NCBI GenBank assembly: GCA_051814705.1
Contig: JBPWQW010000001.1
Span: forward strand, 62,001 to 126,000
Length of the DNA: 64,000 nucleotides
Direction: 5' to 3'
Source: Geojedonia sp051814705
GTDB taxonomy: Bacteria; Bacteroidota; Bacteroidia; Flavobacteriales; Flavobacteriaceae
Shown: piece after piece, positions 25,112 to 33,368 of the stretch
How the letters are laid out: each line of letters begins with the position of its first letter
Numbering within the stretch: position 1 is the first letter of the stretch
Position numbers and translations under genes: made by a program
The notes under the pieces: model-generated
The model's database searches: none
Told to the model about the DNA's origin: nothing
Seen by the model: the letters and a program-made list of their open reading frames with translations, nothing else

Positions 25112-26116
25112 TCATAGCTTCACTAACTCTATTTGACGCGGTTGGTAGTTTTTAGCCACATCGGCAATAGCTTTAATATGCTCAGGCGTTGTTCCGCAAC
25201 AGCCCCCAATGATGTTGATTAATCCATCAGTTAAGTAATCCTCAATATAGCCCTGCATTTCGGCTGCAGTTTGCTCGTATTCTCCAAAGGCATTGGGCAA
25301 TCCAGCGTTTGGATGGGCCGATGTATAAAATTCTGTCTCTTGAGACAGCCGCTGCAAATAGGGTTTTAATTGTTCGGCTCCTAATGCACAATTGAAGCCA
25401 ACACTTAATAATGGAATATGAGATATGGAAGTCAAAAAAGCCTCAACAGTCTGTCCAGATAAGGTTCTTCCTGAAGCATCGGTAATCGTTCCTGAAACCA
25501 TGATAGGGATATCCAAGTTGCGTTCTTCCTTGACCTCTTCAATTGCAAAAAGAGCCGCTTTAGCGTTTAGGGTATCAAAAATGGTTTCAACTAAAAGCAA
25601 GTCAACGCCACCATCAATCAAGGCCTCTACTTGTTGTTTATAAGCCACACGCAAATCTTCAAATGTAATGGCACGATATTCTGGTTTATTTACGTCTGGT
25701 GACAAACTAGCCGTTTTATTGGTTGGCCCAATACTTCCTGCTACAAATCTTGGTTTTGAAGGATTGGCTTTTGTAAATTCTTCGGCGACTTGTTTGGCAA
25801 TTTTAGCCGATTCAAAATTAAGCTCATATACCAACTCTTCCATATTGTAATCGGCCATTCCAATGGTTGTTCCAGAAAAGGTATTGGTTTCTACAATATC
25901 GGCCCCTGCTTCAAAATATTTGTAGTGCACCTCAGCTATAGCCTGAGGCTGGGTGAGGGACAATAAATCGTTATTGCCTTTTAAAGATGTTGGATAATCC
26001 TTAAATCGTTCTCCACGAAAATCTTCTTCTGAAAAATTGTAACGCTGCAACATGGTCCCCATGGCGCCATCGAGAACTAAAATACGGTGTTGTAAAAGGT
26101 TTTTAATGTTTGACAT
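25112..26116 (-). CDS. metH: Homocysteine-binding subunit of split methionine synthase
   Basis: This 334-residue homocysteine S-methyltransferase domain corresponds to the N-terminal module of MetH. It opens HRILVLDGAMGTMLQRYNF, with the zinc ligands in VGFNCALG and GGCCGTTPEH. It partners the 900-residue gene downstream. The ATG is inside the perfect 10-bp hairpin at 26111-26142, and a SAM-I aptamer precedes it, so translation is probably shut off when SAM is abundant. About 108 bases, including a dispersed repeat, separate the two metH genes. Confidence 0.95.
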   Translation of the reverse strand: MSNIKNLLQHRILVLDGAMGTMLQRYNFSEEDFRGERFKDYPTSLKGNNDLLSLTQPQAIAEVHYKYFEAGADIVETNTFSGTTIGMADYNMEELVYELNFESAKIAKQVAEEFTKANPSKPRFVAGSIGPTNKTASLSPDVNKPEYRAITFEDLRVAYKQQVEALIDGGVDLLLVETIFDTLNAKAALFAIEEVKEERNLDIPIMVSGTITDASGRTLSGQTVEAFLTSISHIPLLSVGFNCALGAEQLKPYLQRLSQETEFYTSAHPNAGLPNAFGEYEQTAAEMQGYIEDYLTDGLINIIGGCCGTTPEHIKAIADVAKNYQPRQIELVKL

Positions 26117-26142
26117 TTTATATAAATTATATTAAAATGTCA
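26111..26142 (-). promoter_or_regulatory. Start-codon-sequestering hairpin of metH
   Basis: TGACATTTTA (26142-26133) and TAAAATGTCA (26120-26111) pair perfectly over ten bases with a 12-base loop. The metH ATG (26116-26114) lies inside the 3' arm, which would block initiation. Confidence 0.7.
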
Positions 26143-26169
26143 TCAGGAAAGTAAAGAGAATTACTTGCG

Positions 26170-26300
26170 GTTATCTGTCTTGATACTGATAAATAATAAG
26201 TATAAAGTAGAATTTAGCACCTTCTCTGCCTCAAAAAATTTAAAGGAAAAGGGTTGCTAAGGCTTCAACGGGTCTAATCCCTCTGCCTTTCGTGATAACA
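26170..26300 (-). ncRNA. SAM-I (S-box) riboswitch upstream of metH
   Basis: On the minus strand the P1 strands GTTATC (26299-26294) and GATAAC (26175-26170) enclose the S-box core: AGAGGGATTAGACCC, then TTGAAGCCTTAGCAACCC, then GGTGCTAAATTC. This matches the consensus AGGGA...GCCC...UGAAACC..GCAACC...GGUGCUAAUUCC closely. The aptamer should bind S-adenosylmethionine. It precedes the first gene of the metH-metH-metF set. Confidence 0.9.
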
Positions 26301-26359
26301 TTCAATACATTAATGAACTGGTGGACAAAATAACATAATAAATATGTGATAACCAATTT

Positions 26360-27250
26360 TTAAGCAAACAAATCCGAAGAAATGTAACGATCTCCAATAT
26401 CGCAAATGATTGCTACAATAATTCCTTTTTCTAAAGTTTCTGCAATTTTCAAAGCAGAAGCAACAGCACCACCACTACTCATTCCTGCAAAAACACCTTC
26501 TTCTTTCGCGAGTCGATTTGCCATAAGTCGCGCTTCGTCTTCGCTCACTTCTATAATTTCATCTACTTTGGAGCGATCGAAAAATTTGGGCAAATAGGCT
26601 TCAGGCCATTTTCTAATCCCCGGGATTTTTGCGCCGTCTTTGGGTTGAGCCCCAATTATCTTAATGTTTTTATTTTTTTCTTTTAAAAAAGTTGACACGC
26701 CCATAATGGTTCCCGTAGTTCCCATGGCCGATACAAAATGGGTCACTTCACCCTGTGTGTCCCGCCATATTTCTGGTCCAGTGGTTTTATAATGTGACTT
26801 CCAATTGTCATCATTTGCAAATTGGTTCAAGATAAAATATCCTTTTTCTTCGTGTAATTGAAAGGCCAAATCTCTTGCGCCCTCAATACCATCATCAGCA
26901 GGTGTTAAAATAAGCTCTGCTCCATAAGCCCGCATGGTTTTGATACGCTCTTCAGTTGAGTTTTCGGACATGATCAAGACCATATTTAAGCCAAAAAGTT
27001 GAGCAATAAAGGCTAGGGCAATACCTGTATTTCCACTGGTCGCCTCTACCAAAGTGTCTCCGGTTTTAATATCCCCTCGTTTTAACGCTTCATTGATCAT
27101 ACCAAACGCTGAGCGATCCTTCACACTACCACCCGGATTTTTACCTTCTAGTTTCAGGAACAATCGAACCCCTTTCTTTGAAATAATATGTGTGGCTTCT
27201 ATGAGCGGTGTATTTCCAATAAGATCGATTATCGATTGGCCTTTAATCAT
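26360..27250 (-). CDS. cysM: Cysteine synthase B
   Basis: This 296-residue fold-type II PLP enzyme has the PLP lysine in GGSVKDRSAFGM, phosphate-binding EATSGNTGIALA and the GTTGTIMGVS loop. It makes cysteine from O-acetylserine and sulfide. The ATG overlaps the epsC stop (ATGA), so acetylserine-forming and sulfide-using enzymes are coupled. Length and loop wording fit CysM better than CysK; dual use of thiosulfate is a family property not tested here. Confidence 0.92.
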   Translation of the reverse strand: MIKGQSIIDLIGNTPLIEATHIISKKGVRLFLKLEGKNPGGSVKDRSAFGMINEALKRGDIKTGDTLVEATSGNTGIALAFIAQLFGLNMVLIMSENSTEERIKTMRAYGAELILTPADDGIEGARDLAFQLHEEKGYFILNQFANDDNWKSHYKTTGPEIWRDTQGEVTHFVSAMGTTGTIMGVSTFLKEKNKNIKIIGAQPKDGAKIPGIRKWPEAYLPKFFDRSKVDEIIEVSEDEARLMANRLAKEEGVFAGMSSGGAVASALKIAETLEKGIIVAIICDIGDRYISSDLFA

Positions 27251-27978
27251 GCTTTATGTGTTTTGATTTTAATTTCAGATTTGTACGTTACCAAAGAATT
27301 TTCTGGTACCGATTGGGTTATCCACACATTGGCTCCAATAATACTATTGGCTCCTATTACGATATCACCACCTAAAATGGTAGCATTTGCGTAAATGGTT
27401 ACATTATCTTCTATTGTTGGATGTCGTTTGGTCTTTGACAAACTTTTCTTTATGGATAAACCACCTAAAGTAACGCCTTGATAAATCATCACATGATCCT
27501 TGATGATAGAGGTTTCTCCAATTACGATTCCTGTGCCATGGTCGATAAAAAAAGACTTTCCAATAGTTGCGCCAGGGTGAATATCAATCCCTGTTATCCC
27601 ATGAATATATTCGGACATCATTCTAGAAATGACCGTCAAATCCAACTTAAATAATTCATGGCTCAATCGGTAAATAGCGATGGCATGAAAACCAGGATAA
27701 GCGAGATAAATCTCCTCCAAGCTCTTGCATGCAGGGTCATTTTGCTCGATAGCTATGGCATCCAACTCTATCTTTCTTTTAACCTCAGGTAGAGTTTTCA
27801 AAAATGCATCCCACAGTTGCTCACCATTATTGGGGGAAATTTGTGAAACCACTTTTAGAAAAATTATTCTTAATGCTTTTAATTCTTGGTTTTGTGTTTG
27901 CTCTTCATCAAACAATGCATAAAACAATTGTTTGGTAAATATGGCGATGTCGTCTTTTAAACGTAAATTGAAGGTCAT
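27247..27978 (-). CDS. epsC: Serine O-acetyltransferase
   Basis: This 243-residue protein has a helical N-terminal half. Its C-terminal left-handed beta-helix is made of hexapeptide repeats: GIDIHPGATIGKSFFIDHGTGIVIGET is split over residues 135-161, then IYQGVTLGG. It activates serine to O-acetylserine for the cysM product. Family members are normally feedback-inhibited by cysteine through the C-terminus. It starts a two-gene unit with a promoter-like TAAATTTG upstream. Confidence 0.93.
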   Translation of the reverse strand: MTFNLRLKDDIAIFTKQLFYALFDEEQTQNQELKALRIIFLKVVSQISPNNGEQLWDAFLKTLPEVKRKIELDAIAIEQNDPACKSLEEIYLAYPGFHAIAIYRLSHELFKLDLTVISRMMSEYIHGITGIDIHPGATIGKSFFIDHGTGIVIGETSIIKDHVMIYQGVTLGGLSIKKSLSKTKRHPTIEDNVTIYANATILGGDIVIGANSIIGANVWITQSVPENSLVTYKSEIKIKTHKA

Positions 27979-28005
27979 GATGTGCTTTTGAAAAATGTTC
28001 TAAAG

Positions 28006-28013
28006 CAAATTTA
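28006..28013 (-). promoter_or_regulatory. Promoter -7 box of epsC-cysM
   Basis: The minus strand reads TAAATTTG, an exact TAnnTTTG match, 28 bases before the epsC ATG. A TTTG lies about 23 bases further upstream. Confidence 0.45.
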
Positions 28014-28074
28014 GTCTAAAATGGATTGAAACATTACAAATGAAACCTTAAAATCCACAATTAAATTTTCGTTT

Positions 28075-29124
28075 TTAAACTATGGCTTGTACTACAGCTT
28101 TAGGGGCTTCTTTACGGGTTCCGTCAAAACCATCTATTCCACTTACCGTTGTATATTTGAGCACATATTTTTTACCCGGATTGATAATTTTATAAGCCGA
28201 CTGACACATTAACGTAGCTTCATGAAATCCACAAAGAATCAATTTTAACTTGCCTTCATAGCTATTGACATCCCCAATGGCAAATATTCCAGGAATATTG
28301 GTTTGATAATCTACCGTATTGACTTTAATGGCGTTTTTTTCAATTTCCAATCCCCAATCGCCAATAGGGCCTAGTTTAGGAGACAACCCAAATAGCGGTA
28401 TAAAGTGATCGGTTTCCAAAAGTATCTTTTCTCCTTCTTTGTTAATTGTTACTCCTTCCAGCTTTTTGTTACCGTGAAGCGCCGTAACTTCTGCAGGAGT
28501 TGCTAGATTTATTTTTCCCAATAGTTTCAATTCTTGAACTTTCTCTACAGAATCCAAGGCGCCCCTAAATTCACTTCTTCTATGAACTAAAGTCACTTCT
28601 GAAGCTATGTCGGCTAACAAAATACTCCAATCCAAAGCTGAATCACCACCTCCAGAAATCACAACTTTTTTATTGCGATATACTTCAGGGTCTTTTATAA
28701 AATAGTCCACCCCTTTTTCTTCGTAATCGGCTATATTTTGAATCAGTGGTTTTCTAGGCTCAAAAGATCCTAAACCGCCAGCTATTGCGACTATTGGCGC
28801 ATGGTGCTGGGTTCCTTTATTCGTGGTTACCACAAATGAGCCATCTTCTAATGTTTCAATAGTTTCAGCACGTTCACCTAAAGTAAATCCAGGTTCAAAC
28901 TGTCTGCCTTGTTCTAATAGGTTTTGGGTTAAATCACCGGCCAAAATTTCTGGAAAGCCAGGGATATCGTAAATTGGTTTTTTAGGATATAGCTCTGTAC
29001 ACTGCCCTCCAGGTTGTGGTAATGCATCAATTAAATGACATTTTAATTTTAATAATCCAGCTTCAAAAACGGCAAATAAGCCTGTTGGTCCTGCTCCTAT
29101 GATAAGGATATCTGTTTTAATCAT
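28075..29124 (-). CDS. Ferredoxin-NADP reductase-like FAD oxidoreductase
   Basis: This 349-residue protein of the thioredoxin-reductase-like FNR family has an FAD loop IIGAGPTGLFAVFEAG and an NADP loop VISGGGDSALDWSILLA. The CxxC redox motif of true thioredoxin reductases is absent. The context suggests it delivers electrons from NADPH through ferredoxin to the sulfite reductase upstream. It follows the siroheme gene by one base, so it belongs to the same operon. Confidence 0.88.
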   Translation of the reverse strand: MIKTDILIIGAGPTGLFAVFEAGLLKLKCHLIDALPQPGGQCTELYPKKPIYDIPGFPEILAGDLTQNLLEQGRQFEPGFTLGERAETIETLEDGSFVVTTNKGTQHHAPIVAIAGGLGSFEPRKPLIQNIADYEEKGVDYFIKDPEVYRNKKVVISGGGDSALDWSILLADIASEVTLVHRRSEFRGALDSVEKVQELKLLGKINLATPAEVTALHGNKKLEGVTINKEGEKILLETDHFIPLFGLSPKLGPIGDWGLEIEKNAIKVNTVDYQTNIPGIFAIGDVNSYEGKLKLILCGFHEATLMCQSAYKIINPGKKYVLKYTTVSGIDGFDGTRKEAPKAVVQAIV

Positions 29125-29125
29125 T

Positions 29126-29704
29126 TTATTTTTTTATCAAGTTTTCAGTAATCTTATTTAATGTCGAGACTTTCTTGGCAAAATTACCTTTAATTGTCTT
29201 TCTGTAGGTATTTAAGTTTTTAACCAAATCATCTACATTTTCAGGAATGACATCTTCAAAAAATTGACGCAATCTTTTAGCTGTCGTGGGCGATTTTCCG
29301 TTAGTCGAAATGGCCAATTTCACATGCCCTTTTGTAACAATTCCTCCCATATAAAAATCACAAAATGATGGGTTATCAGCTAAGTTCACTAATATATTAT
29401 GAGATCTACAATCGTTATAAATCTTAATATTTACATCTTCATTATCTGTGGTAGCTATAACAATATGTTGGTCGACAAGAAACTTTAAATGGTATTCTGC
29501 TTTAATTAATTTGACCTTGTGAAGATTGGCAAACTCAAGAGTTTCAGGACGAAAAAAAGGAGCAATTACCTTCACTTTAGCATCAGGACTCGATTTCAAC
29601 AAAAAGCTCAATTTCTCCAAAGCCACATATCCACCGCCCACAACAAGAATGTTGAGTTGGCTAGTCTTTAAAAAAATGGGATATAAAGTGTTCCTTTCTT
29701 GCAT
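29126..29704 (-). CDS. Precorrin-2 dehydrogenase / sirohydrochlorin ferrochelatase (CysG N-terminal type)
   Basis: This 192-residue protein starts YPIFLKTSQLNILVVGGGYVA, an NAD-binding Rossmann motif. ATTDNEDVN and NLADNPSFCDFYMGG follow, then STNGKSPTTAKRLRQ, all typical of Met8p/CysG-B. It oxidises precorrin-2 and inserts iron to give siroheme for the sulfite reductase. The SAM-dependent methylation step is in the neighbouring gene rather than fused as in E. coli CysG. Confidence 0.92.
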   Translation of the reverse strand: MQERNTLYPIFLKTSQLNILVVGGGYVALEKLSFLLKSSPDAKVKVIAPFFRPETLEFANLHKVKLIKAEYHLKFLVDQHIVIATTDNEDVNIKIYNDCRSHNILVNLADNPSFCDFYMGGIVTKGHVKLAISTNGKSPTTAKRLRQFFEDVIPENVDDLVKNLNTYRKTIKGNFAKKVSTLNKITENLIKK

Positions 29705-29715
29705 GATGTTTTCCT

Positions 29716-30507
29716 TTAATGAGATTCTGAAACAAGTTCAGGATGACATTTGATTTCATTAACTACTAAATTTAATGTTGTGCGTTGCCCAACAACCTCG
29801 CCAATAACAATAATTGCAGGTGATGACAGTTGTTTTTCTTTGGCAATTTCACAAATGGTCTGAACCGTTCCCACTCCATATTTTTCATATTTTGTAGTTC
29901 CATTTTGAATAATGGCAACAGGAATATCCTGCTTTCCAGCATCAGAAAACACGTTTACAATCTCTTGTAATTTGCCCATACCCATTAAAATCACCACCGT
30001 AGCCGTAGATTTTGCAGCCAATAAAATATCATTTGACAATTTATGGGATTTTGTAGTTCCTGTTATGACCCAAAAACTTTCAGAGACTCCTCGTTTTGTC
30101 AACGGAATTCCCTGATATGCTGGAACCGCCAATGCTGAAGAAATTCCTGGAACCATGAAGGTTTCTATTCCAAATTGTTTGGCGTAATCCATTTCTTCTG
30201 AACCTCGTCCAAAAATAAAGGGGTCACCGCCTTTAAGTCGTACCACGTGTCCATGACTTTTGGCTCTAGCTACAATCAACTCATTGATTTGTTCCTGTTG
30301 ATAAGCATAACAGCCTTTTCGTTTTCCTACAAAAATAAGTTCTGCTTCAGGAGCTGCATAGTCTAATAAGACTTCATTAATCAGTGCATCATACAGAATG
30401 ACATTGGCCTCTTTTATAGCTTTAATAGCCTTTAAAGTAATCAGTTCTGGATCTCCCGGACCAGCACCCACAACGGTTAACTTGGGTATGTTGTTATAAT
30501 TATGCAT
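29716..30507 (-). CDS. cobA: Uroporphyrinogen-III C-methyltransferase
   Basis: This 263-residue SAM-dependent methyltransferase makes precorrin-2 from uroporphyrinogen III. It has VGAGPGDPELITLKA at the N-terminus, VRLKGGDPFIFGRGSEE and VPGISSALAVPAYQGIPLT. Its start overlaps the sulfite reductase stop by eight bases. The last 11 residues (KCHPELVSESH) are encoded by a dispersed repeat and are not part of the enzyme family. Confidence 0.94.
   Translation of the reverse strand: MHNYNNIPKLTVVGAGPGDPELITLKAIKAIKEANVILYDALINEVLLDYAAPEAELIFVGKRKGCYAYQQEQINELIVARAKSHGHVVRLKGGDPFIFGRGSEEMDYAKQFGIETFMVPGISSALAVPAYQGIPLTKRGVSESFWVITGTTKSHKLSNDILLAAKSTATVVILMGMGKLQEIVNVFSDAGKQDIPVAIIQNGTTKYEKYGVGTVQTICEIAKEKQLSSPAIIVIGEVVGQRTTLNLVVNEIKCHPELVSESH
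29721..29749. repeat. GTCATCCTGAAC-type dispersed repeat inside the cobA 3' end
   Basis: gagattctgaaac followed by aagttcaggatgacat is the common intergenic repeat read from the minus strand. Here it supplies the final cobA codons and stop region. Confidence 0.7.
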
Positions 30508-32593
30508 TTACTAATTCTTTGGCTCTATAAGCTTCTATGGTTTTAAAAAACGCTATAGATTGTTTAATGTACTGTCTTGCAAAGGTTTCCGATGGCGTGT
30601 TCTTATTAATTTGATATACTAATTCACTAAATCTAGAATCCAAATCTATCTTTTCAGAGTTTATAAAAGTTTCATCAAATTGACTAATGATGTTGGCTTG
30701 TGTATTGACGCTTACATTTTCCGACAGCAAAAGCGCTTTGGCTCCATTTACAAAAGAGGTATAGGTATTGTAAATAGCATCAGCCCATTTTGAATCTTCA
30801 AAAGCTTCTTTGGCCAAATTCAATTTTTCTTTCGCTTCCAATAACAAGGTTTGAACCAAATCAATCACGACTCCGGCACATTCCCCAACACCAACTTCCT
30901 GAACGTATTTATCGGTATTTCCCCAGTCGATAAAATCACTTTCTACTAAATTATCGGTATCTGAAAGTGGTACCAAAAAATCATAAAAATACTTTTGCCC
31001 ATTTCTGTCATAATAATCCAAAAAGTGTTCGTCATTGATCCTGTTATTTTGAAAATCATCCAAAATAAATCGCAACGCTTGAGGTCCTCTTTTTGCAGGA
31101 ATTTTAATGACCTTGTCGGAAAATCGCCCAGCTCCATTTCCTAAAACACCGCCTCCGAGCAATACTTGAACAGCAGGAGCTACAAGTTTTTCCTTGGTTC
31201 TAATGGACATCCCCTGAAAACCAATATGCGCCATATTGTGTTGTCCACAAGCATTCATACAACCACTTATTTTTATGGTGATGTCTTTATTTTTGACGTA
31301 ATGAGGATACTCTTTTTCTAAAACACGTTCCAGCTCTCTAGCCAATCCTGTGCTGCCAGCAATACCTAAATTACAAGTATCAGTTCCAGGGCAGGCAGTA
31401 ACATCTAGAGTAGAATTGTAGCCTAAATCGGTAAACCCTAGTGCTTTTAATTCTTGGTAAAAGAAGGGCAGTAAGTCTTCCTTGACATGACGAATTAAAA
31501 TATTTTGTCGTAAGGTCAATCGCAACTCATTTCCTGCATAATTTTTAATAAGATGTACCAGTTTTCGCGCTTTATCTGTTGAAAAATTTCCTAGAGTTAC
31601 CTTTATTCCTACTGCATAATAACCCTTTTGTTTTTGGGGAATCACGCTTAAGGATTTCCATGTCTGAAAATCATTTTCCTCAATTTCAACGTTTGGAGTT
31701 GGCACTTCTGGGATTTGTACCTCTTTATCAAAAGCGGAGGTATCAATTTCAACATCATGAAGCGATAAAGCCTTCTTTTCCTCTTCAATTAAAGCAATAA
31801 ACTGGTCTAGTCCAATGTCTTTGATTAAGAATTTCATTCTGGCTTTCATGCGCCTAGTTCGTTCTCCAAATCGGTCGAAAACACGCAATACACTCTCAGT
31901 AAGTGGAATGATTTTATGGGTTGGCAAAAATTCATACAATAACTCGGCATGTCTTGGTTGAGAACCTAAGCCACCACCAAGTAAGACTTTAAAGCCTCGC
32001 TCCCCATTTTGGATTTTAGGAATAAATCCTAAATCATGGATATAGCTTAAGGCTGTATCTTCATCTGAAGCTGAAAAAGAAATCTTGAACTTCCGCCCCA
32101 TTTCTTGACAAATTGGGTTTTTTAAAAAGAACTTATATGTGGCGTATGCATAAGGTGACACATCAAAAGGCTCGTTTATGTCTATGCCTGCGGTTTCACT
32201 TGCGGTTACATTTCTTACGGTGTTACCACAAGCTTCACGAATTGTGATATCATCTTTATCCAATTGCTCCCAAAGTTCAGGTGTCCTGTCTAAACTCACA
32301 AAATGAATTTGTATATCCTGCCGGGTGGTGATGTGCAATTTCCCAGTAGAAAATTCATCTGAAACTTCTGCAATACGCAATAGTTGTTCTCCTGTCACTT
32401 TACCAAAAGGTAATTTGATACGTACCATTTGTACGCCCTCTTGACGCTGGCCATATATACCACGTGCCAGTCGTAAACTACGAAAGTGATCATTATTCAT
32501 ACGCCCTTCCCTGAACAAGCGAATTTTGTTCTCTAATTCAATAATGCCCTTATCGACAACTGGGTTTTCTAATTCGGTTCTAAAACTCTGCAT
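30500..32593 (-). CDS. Ferredoxin-dependent sulfite/nitrite reductase with C-terminal HEPN-like domain
   Basis: This 697-residue protein has two ferredoxin-like/siroheme half-repeats. The [4Fe-4S]-siroheme cysteines are Cys401 and Cys407 (ACPGTDTC), and Cys445 and Cys449 (GCMNACGQH). Arginine-rich RQDIQIHF and RQNILIRH blocks line the anion site. The last 120 or so residues are not part of the reductase. They form a helical domain (LLLEAKEKLNLAKEAFEDSK, then TYTSFVNGAKALLL) resembling HEPN domains, without the RX4-6H ribonuclease motif. Siroheme and cysH neighbours point to sulfite as substrate. Confidence 0.9.
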   Translation of the reverse strand: MQSFRTELENPVVDKGIIELENKIRLFREGRMNNDHFRSLRLARGIYGQRQEGVQMVRIKLPFGKVTGEQLLRIAEVSDEFSTGKLHITTRQDIQIHFVSLDRTPELWEQLDKDDITIREACGNTVRNVTASETAGIDINEPFDVSPYAYATYKFFLKNPICQEMGRKFKISFSASDEDTALSYIHDLGFIPKIQNGERGFKVLLGGGLGSQPRHAELLYEFLPTHKIIPLTESVLRVFDRFGERTRRMKARMKFLIKDIGLDQFIALIEEEKKALSLHDVEIDTSAFDKEVQIPEVPTPNVEIEENDFQTWKSLSVIPQKQKGYYAVGIKVTLGNFSTDKARKLVHLIKNYAGNELRLTLRQNILIRHVKEDLLPFFYQELKALGFTDLGYNSTLDVTACPGTDTCNLGIAGSTGLARELERVLEKEYPHYVKNKDITIKISGCMNACGQHNMAHIGFQGMSIRTKEKLVAPAVQVLLGGGVLGNGAGRFSDKVIKIPAKRGPQALRFILDDFQNNRINDEHFLDYYDRNGQKYFYDFLVPLSDTDNLVESDFIDWGNTDKYVQEVGVGECAGVVIDLVQTLLLEAKEKLNLAKEAFEDSKWADAIYNTYTSFVNGAKALLLSENVSVNTQANIISQFDETFINSEKIDLDSRFSELVYQINKNTPSETFARQYIKQSIAFFKTIEAYRAKELVNA

Positions 32594-32606
32594 TTTCCCA
32601 TTTTTA

Positions 32607-32623
32607 CCTTCCCTAAGGGAAGG
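32607..32623. repeat. Short dispersed palindrome (CCTTCCCT/AGGGAAGG)
   Basis: A perfect eight-base inverted repeat with a one-base centre lies between cysH and the sulfite reductase gene. A long stem could form in the transcript. Confidence 0.7.
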
Positions 32624-32640
32624 AATTTATTTATAAATTA

Positions 32641-33267
32641 TTATTGTAAGTGTATCCCACACTCTCGGTTCTTTAATGCTTTTATAGGATCGAAGTAATC
32701 CTGATTTTTTGGTAAGCCGTGTACTTCTAAATAATTATCCAAATCGTAATCGGTCCAATAGTAAAATGGGCTTACTTTTAAAATTCCATTCTTGCTCAAA
32801 CTTAAAATGTCTTTCTTATTTCGAAGTTCGGTTTGGCGTACTCTTATGTTTGTAAACCAAAGTTCGGGTTGGTGTTCATTTAGAGCTCTTTTAAAAGGTT
32901 CTATTTTTACAATTTCTGAGAACTCCGCATGCCCCTCTTCATCATAAGCCGGCAAACCAAAAGCGGCTGATATTTCAGCTTTACTTTTTAATGGCTGATA
33001 TTTAGAAATGTTTAAATTAAACTTCTCGATAAGTTTTGAAGCATGATCATAGGTGCTTGGATTGTTAAATAAGGTGTCGCACCAAATAACCTTTAAATCT
33101 TTATCATGCCTAGACATGGTGCTTAACAATACCGCAGAGTAAATCCCAAAACTGGTGGTGACAATTCGATTATCGGTTAATGTCAAAGCCCATTTAATGA
33201 TGTCGTCGGGCGACTTACCTTTTAATTGTTGATTCCAATATTCAATATCAATATGATGTCCTAACAT
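32641..33267 (-). CDS. cysH: Phosphoadenylyl-sulfate reductase (thioredoxin type)
   Basis: This 208-residue protein has the PP-loop-like TTSFGIYSAVLL, WFTNIRVRQTELR and the catalytic Cys in the C-terminal RECGIHLQ. It lacks the two Cys-Cys pairs that bind the [4Fe-4S] cluster in APS reductases. It is therefore expected to reduce PAPS to sulfite with thioredoxin. It leads the sulfite-reductase operon under a promoter that overlaps a palindrome. ATP sulfurylase and APS kinase genes are not in the window. Confidence 0.92.
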   Translation of the reverse strand: MLGHHIDIEYWNQQLKGKSPDDIIKWALTLTDNRIVTTSFGIYSAVLLSTMSRHDKDLKVIWCDTLFNNPSTYDHASKLIEKFNLNISKYQPLKSKAEISAAFGLPAYDEEGHAEFSEIVKIEPFKRALNEHQPELWFTNIRVRQTELRNKKDILSLSKNGILKVSPFYYWTDYDLDNYLEVHGLPKNQDYFDPIKALKNRECGIHLQ

Positions 33268-33292
33268 GTTATTTTTATTTATTATTCTTATT

Positions 33293-33313
33293 ATCCTATC
33301 GACTAACTAGGAT
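33293..33313. promoter_or_regulatory. Palindromic operator candidate upstream of cysH
   Basis: ATCCTA, nine bases, TAGGAT: a perfect inverted repeat placed just downstream of the -7 box, around the expected transcription start. An Rrf2-family gene lies immediately upstream. Confidence 0.55.
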
Positions 33314-33320
33314 TAAGGTA

Positions 33321-33350
33321 CAAATGTATTTAAAAAAATATAAAATGCAA
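33321..33350 (-). promoter_or_regulatory. Promoter of cysH and the sulfite-reductase operon
   Basis: TTG (33350-33348), a 19-base spacer and TACATTTG (33328-33321) match the Bacteroidota promoter pattern. Confidence 0.6.
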
Positions 33351-33368
33351 GAACTTTGCACTTTAATT

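Noticed and set aside
25035..25115. 26-codon ORF between the two metH genes with an ATGA overlap
   Set aside because: It is short, ends in a degenerate dispersed repeat and has no recognisable feature; the overlap may be chance. Kept only as a note.
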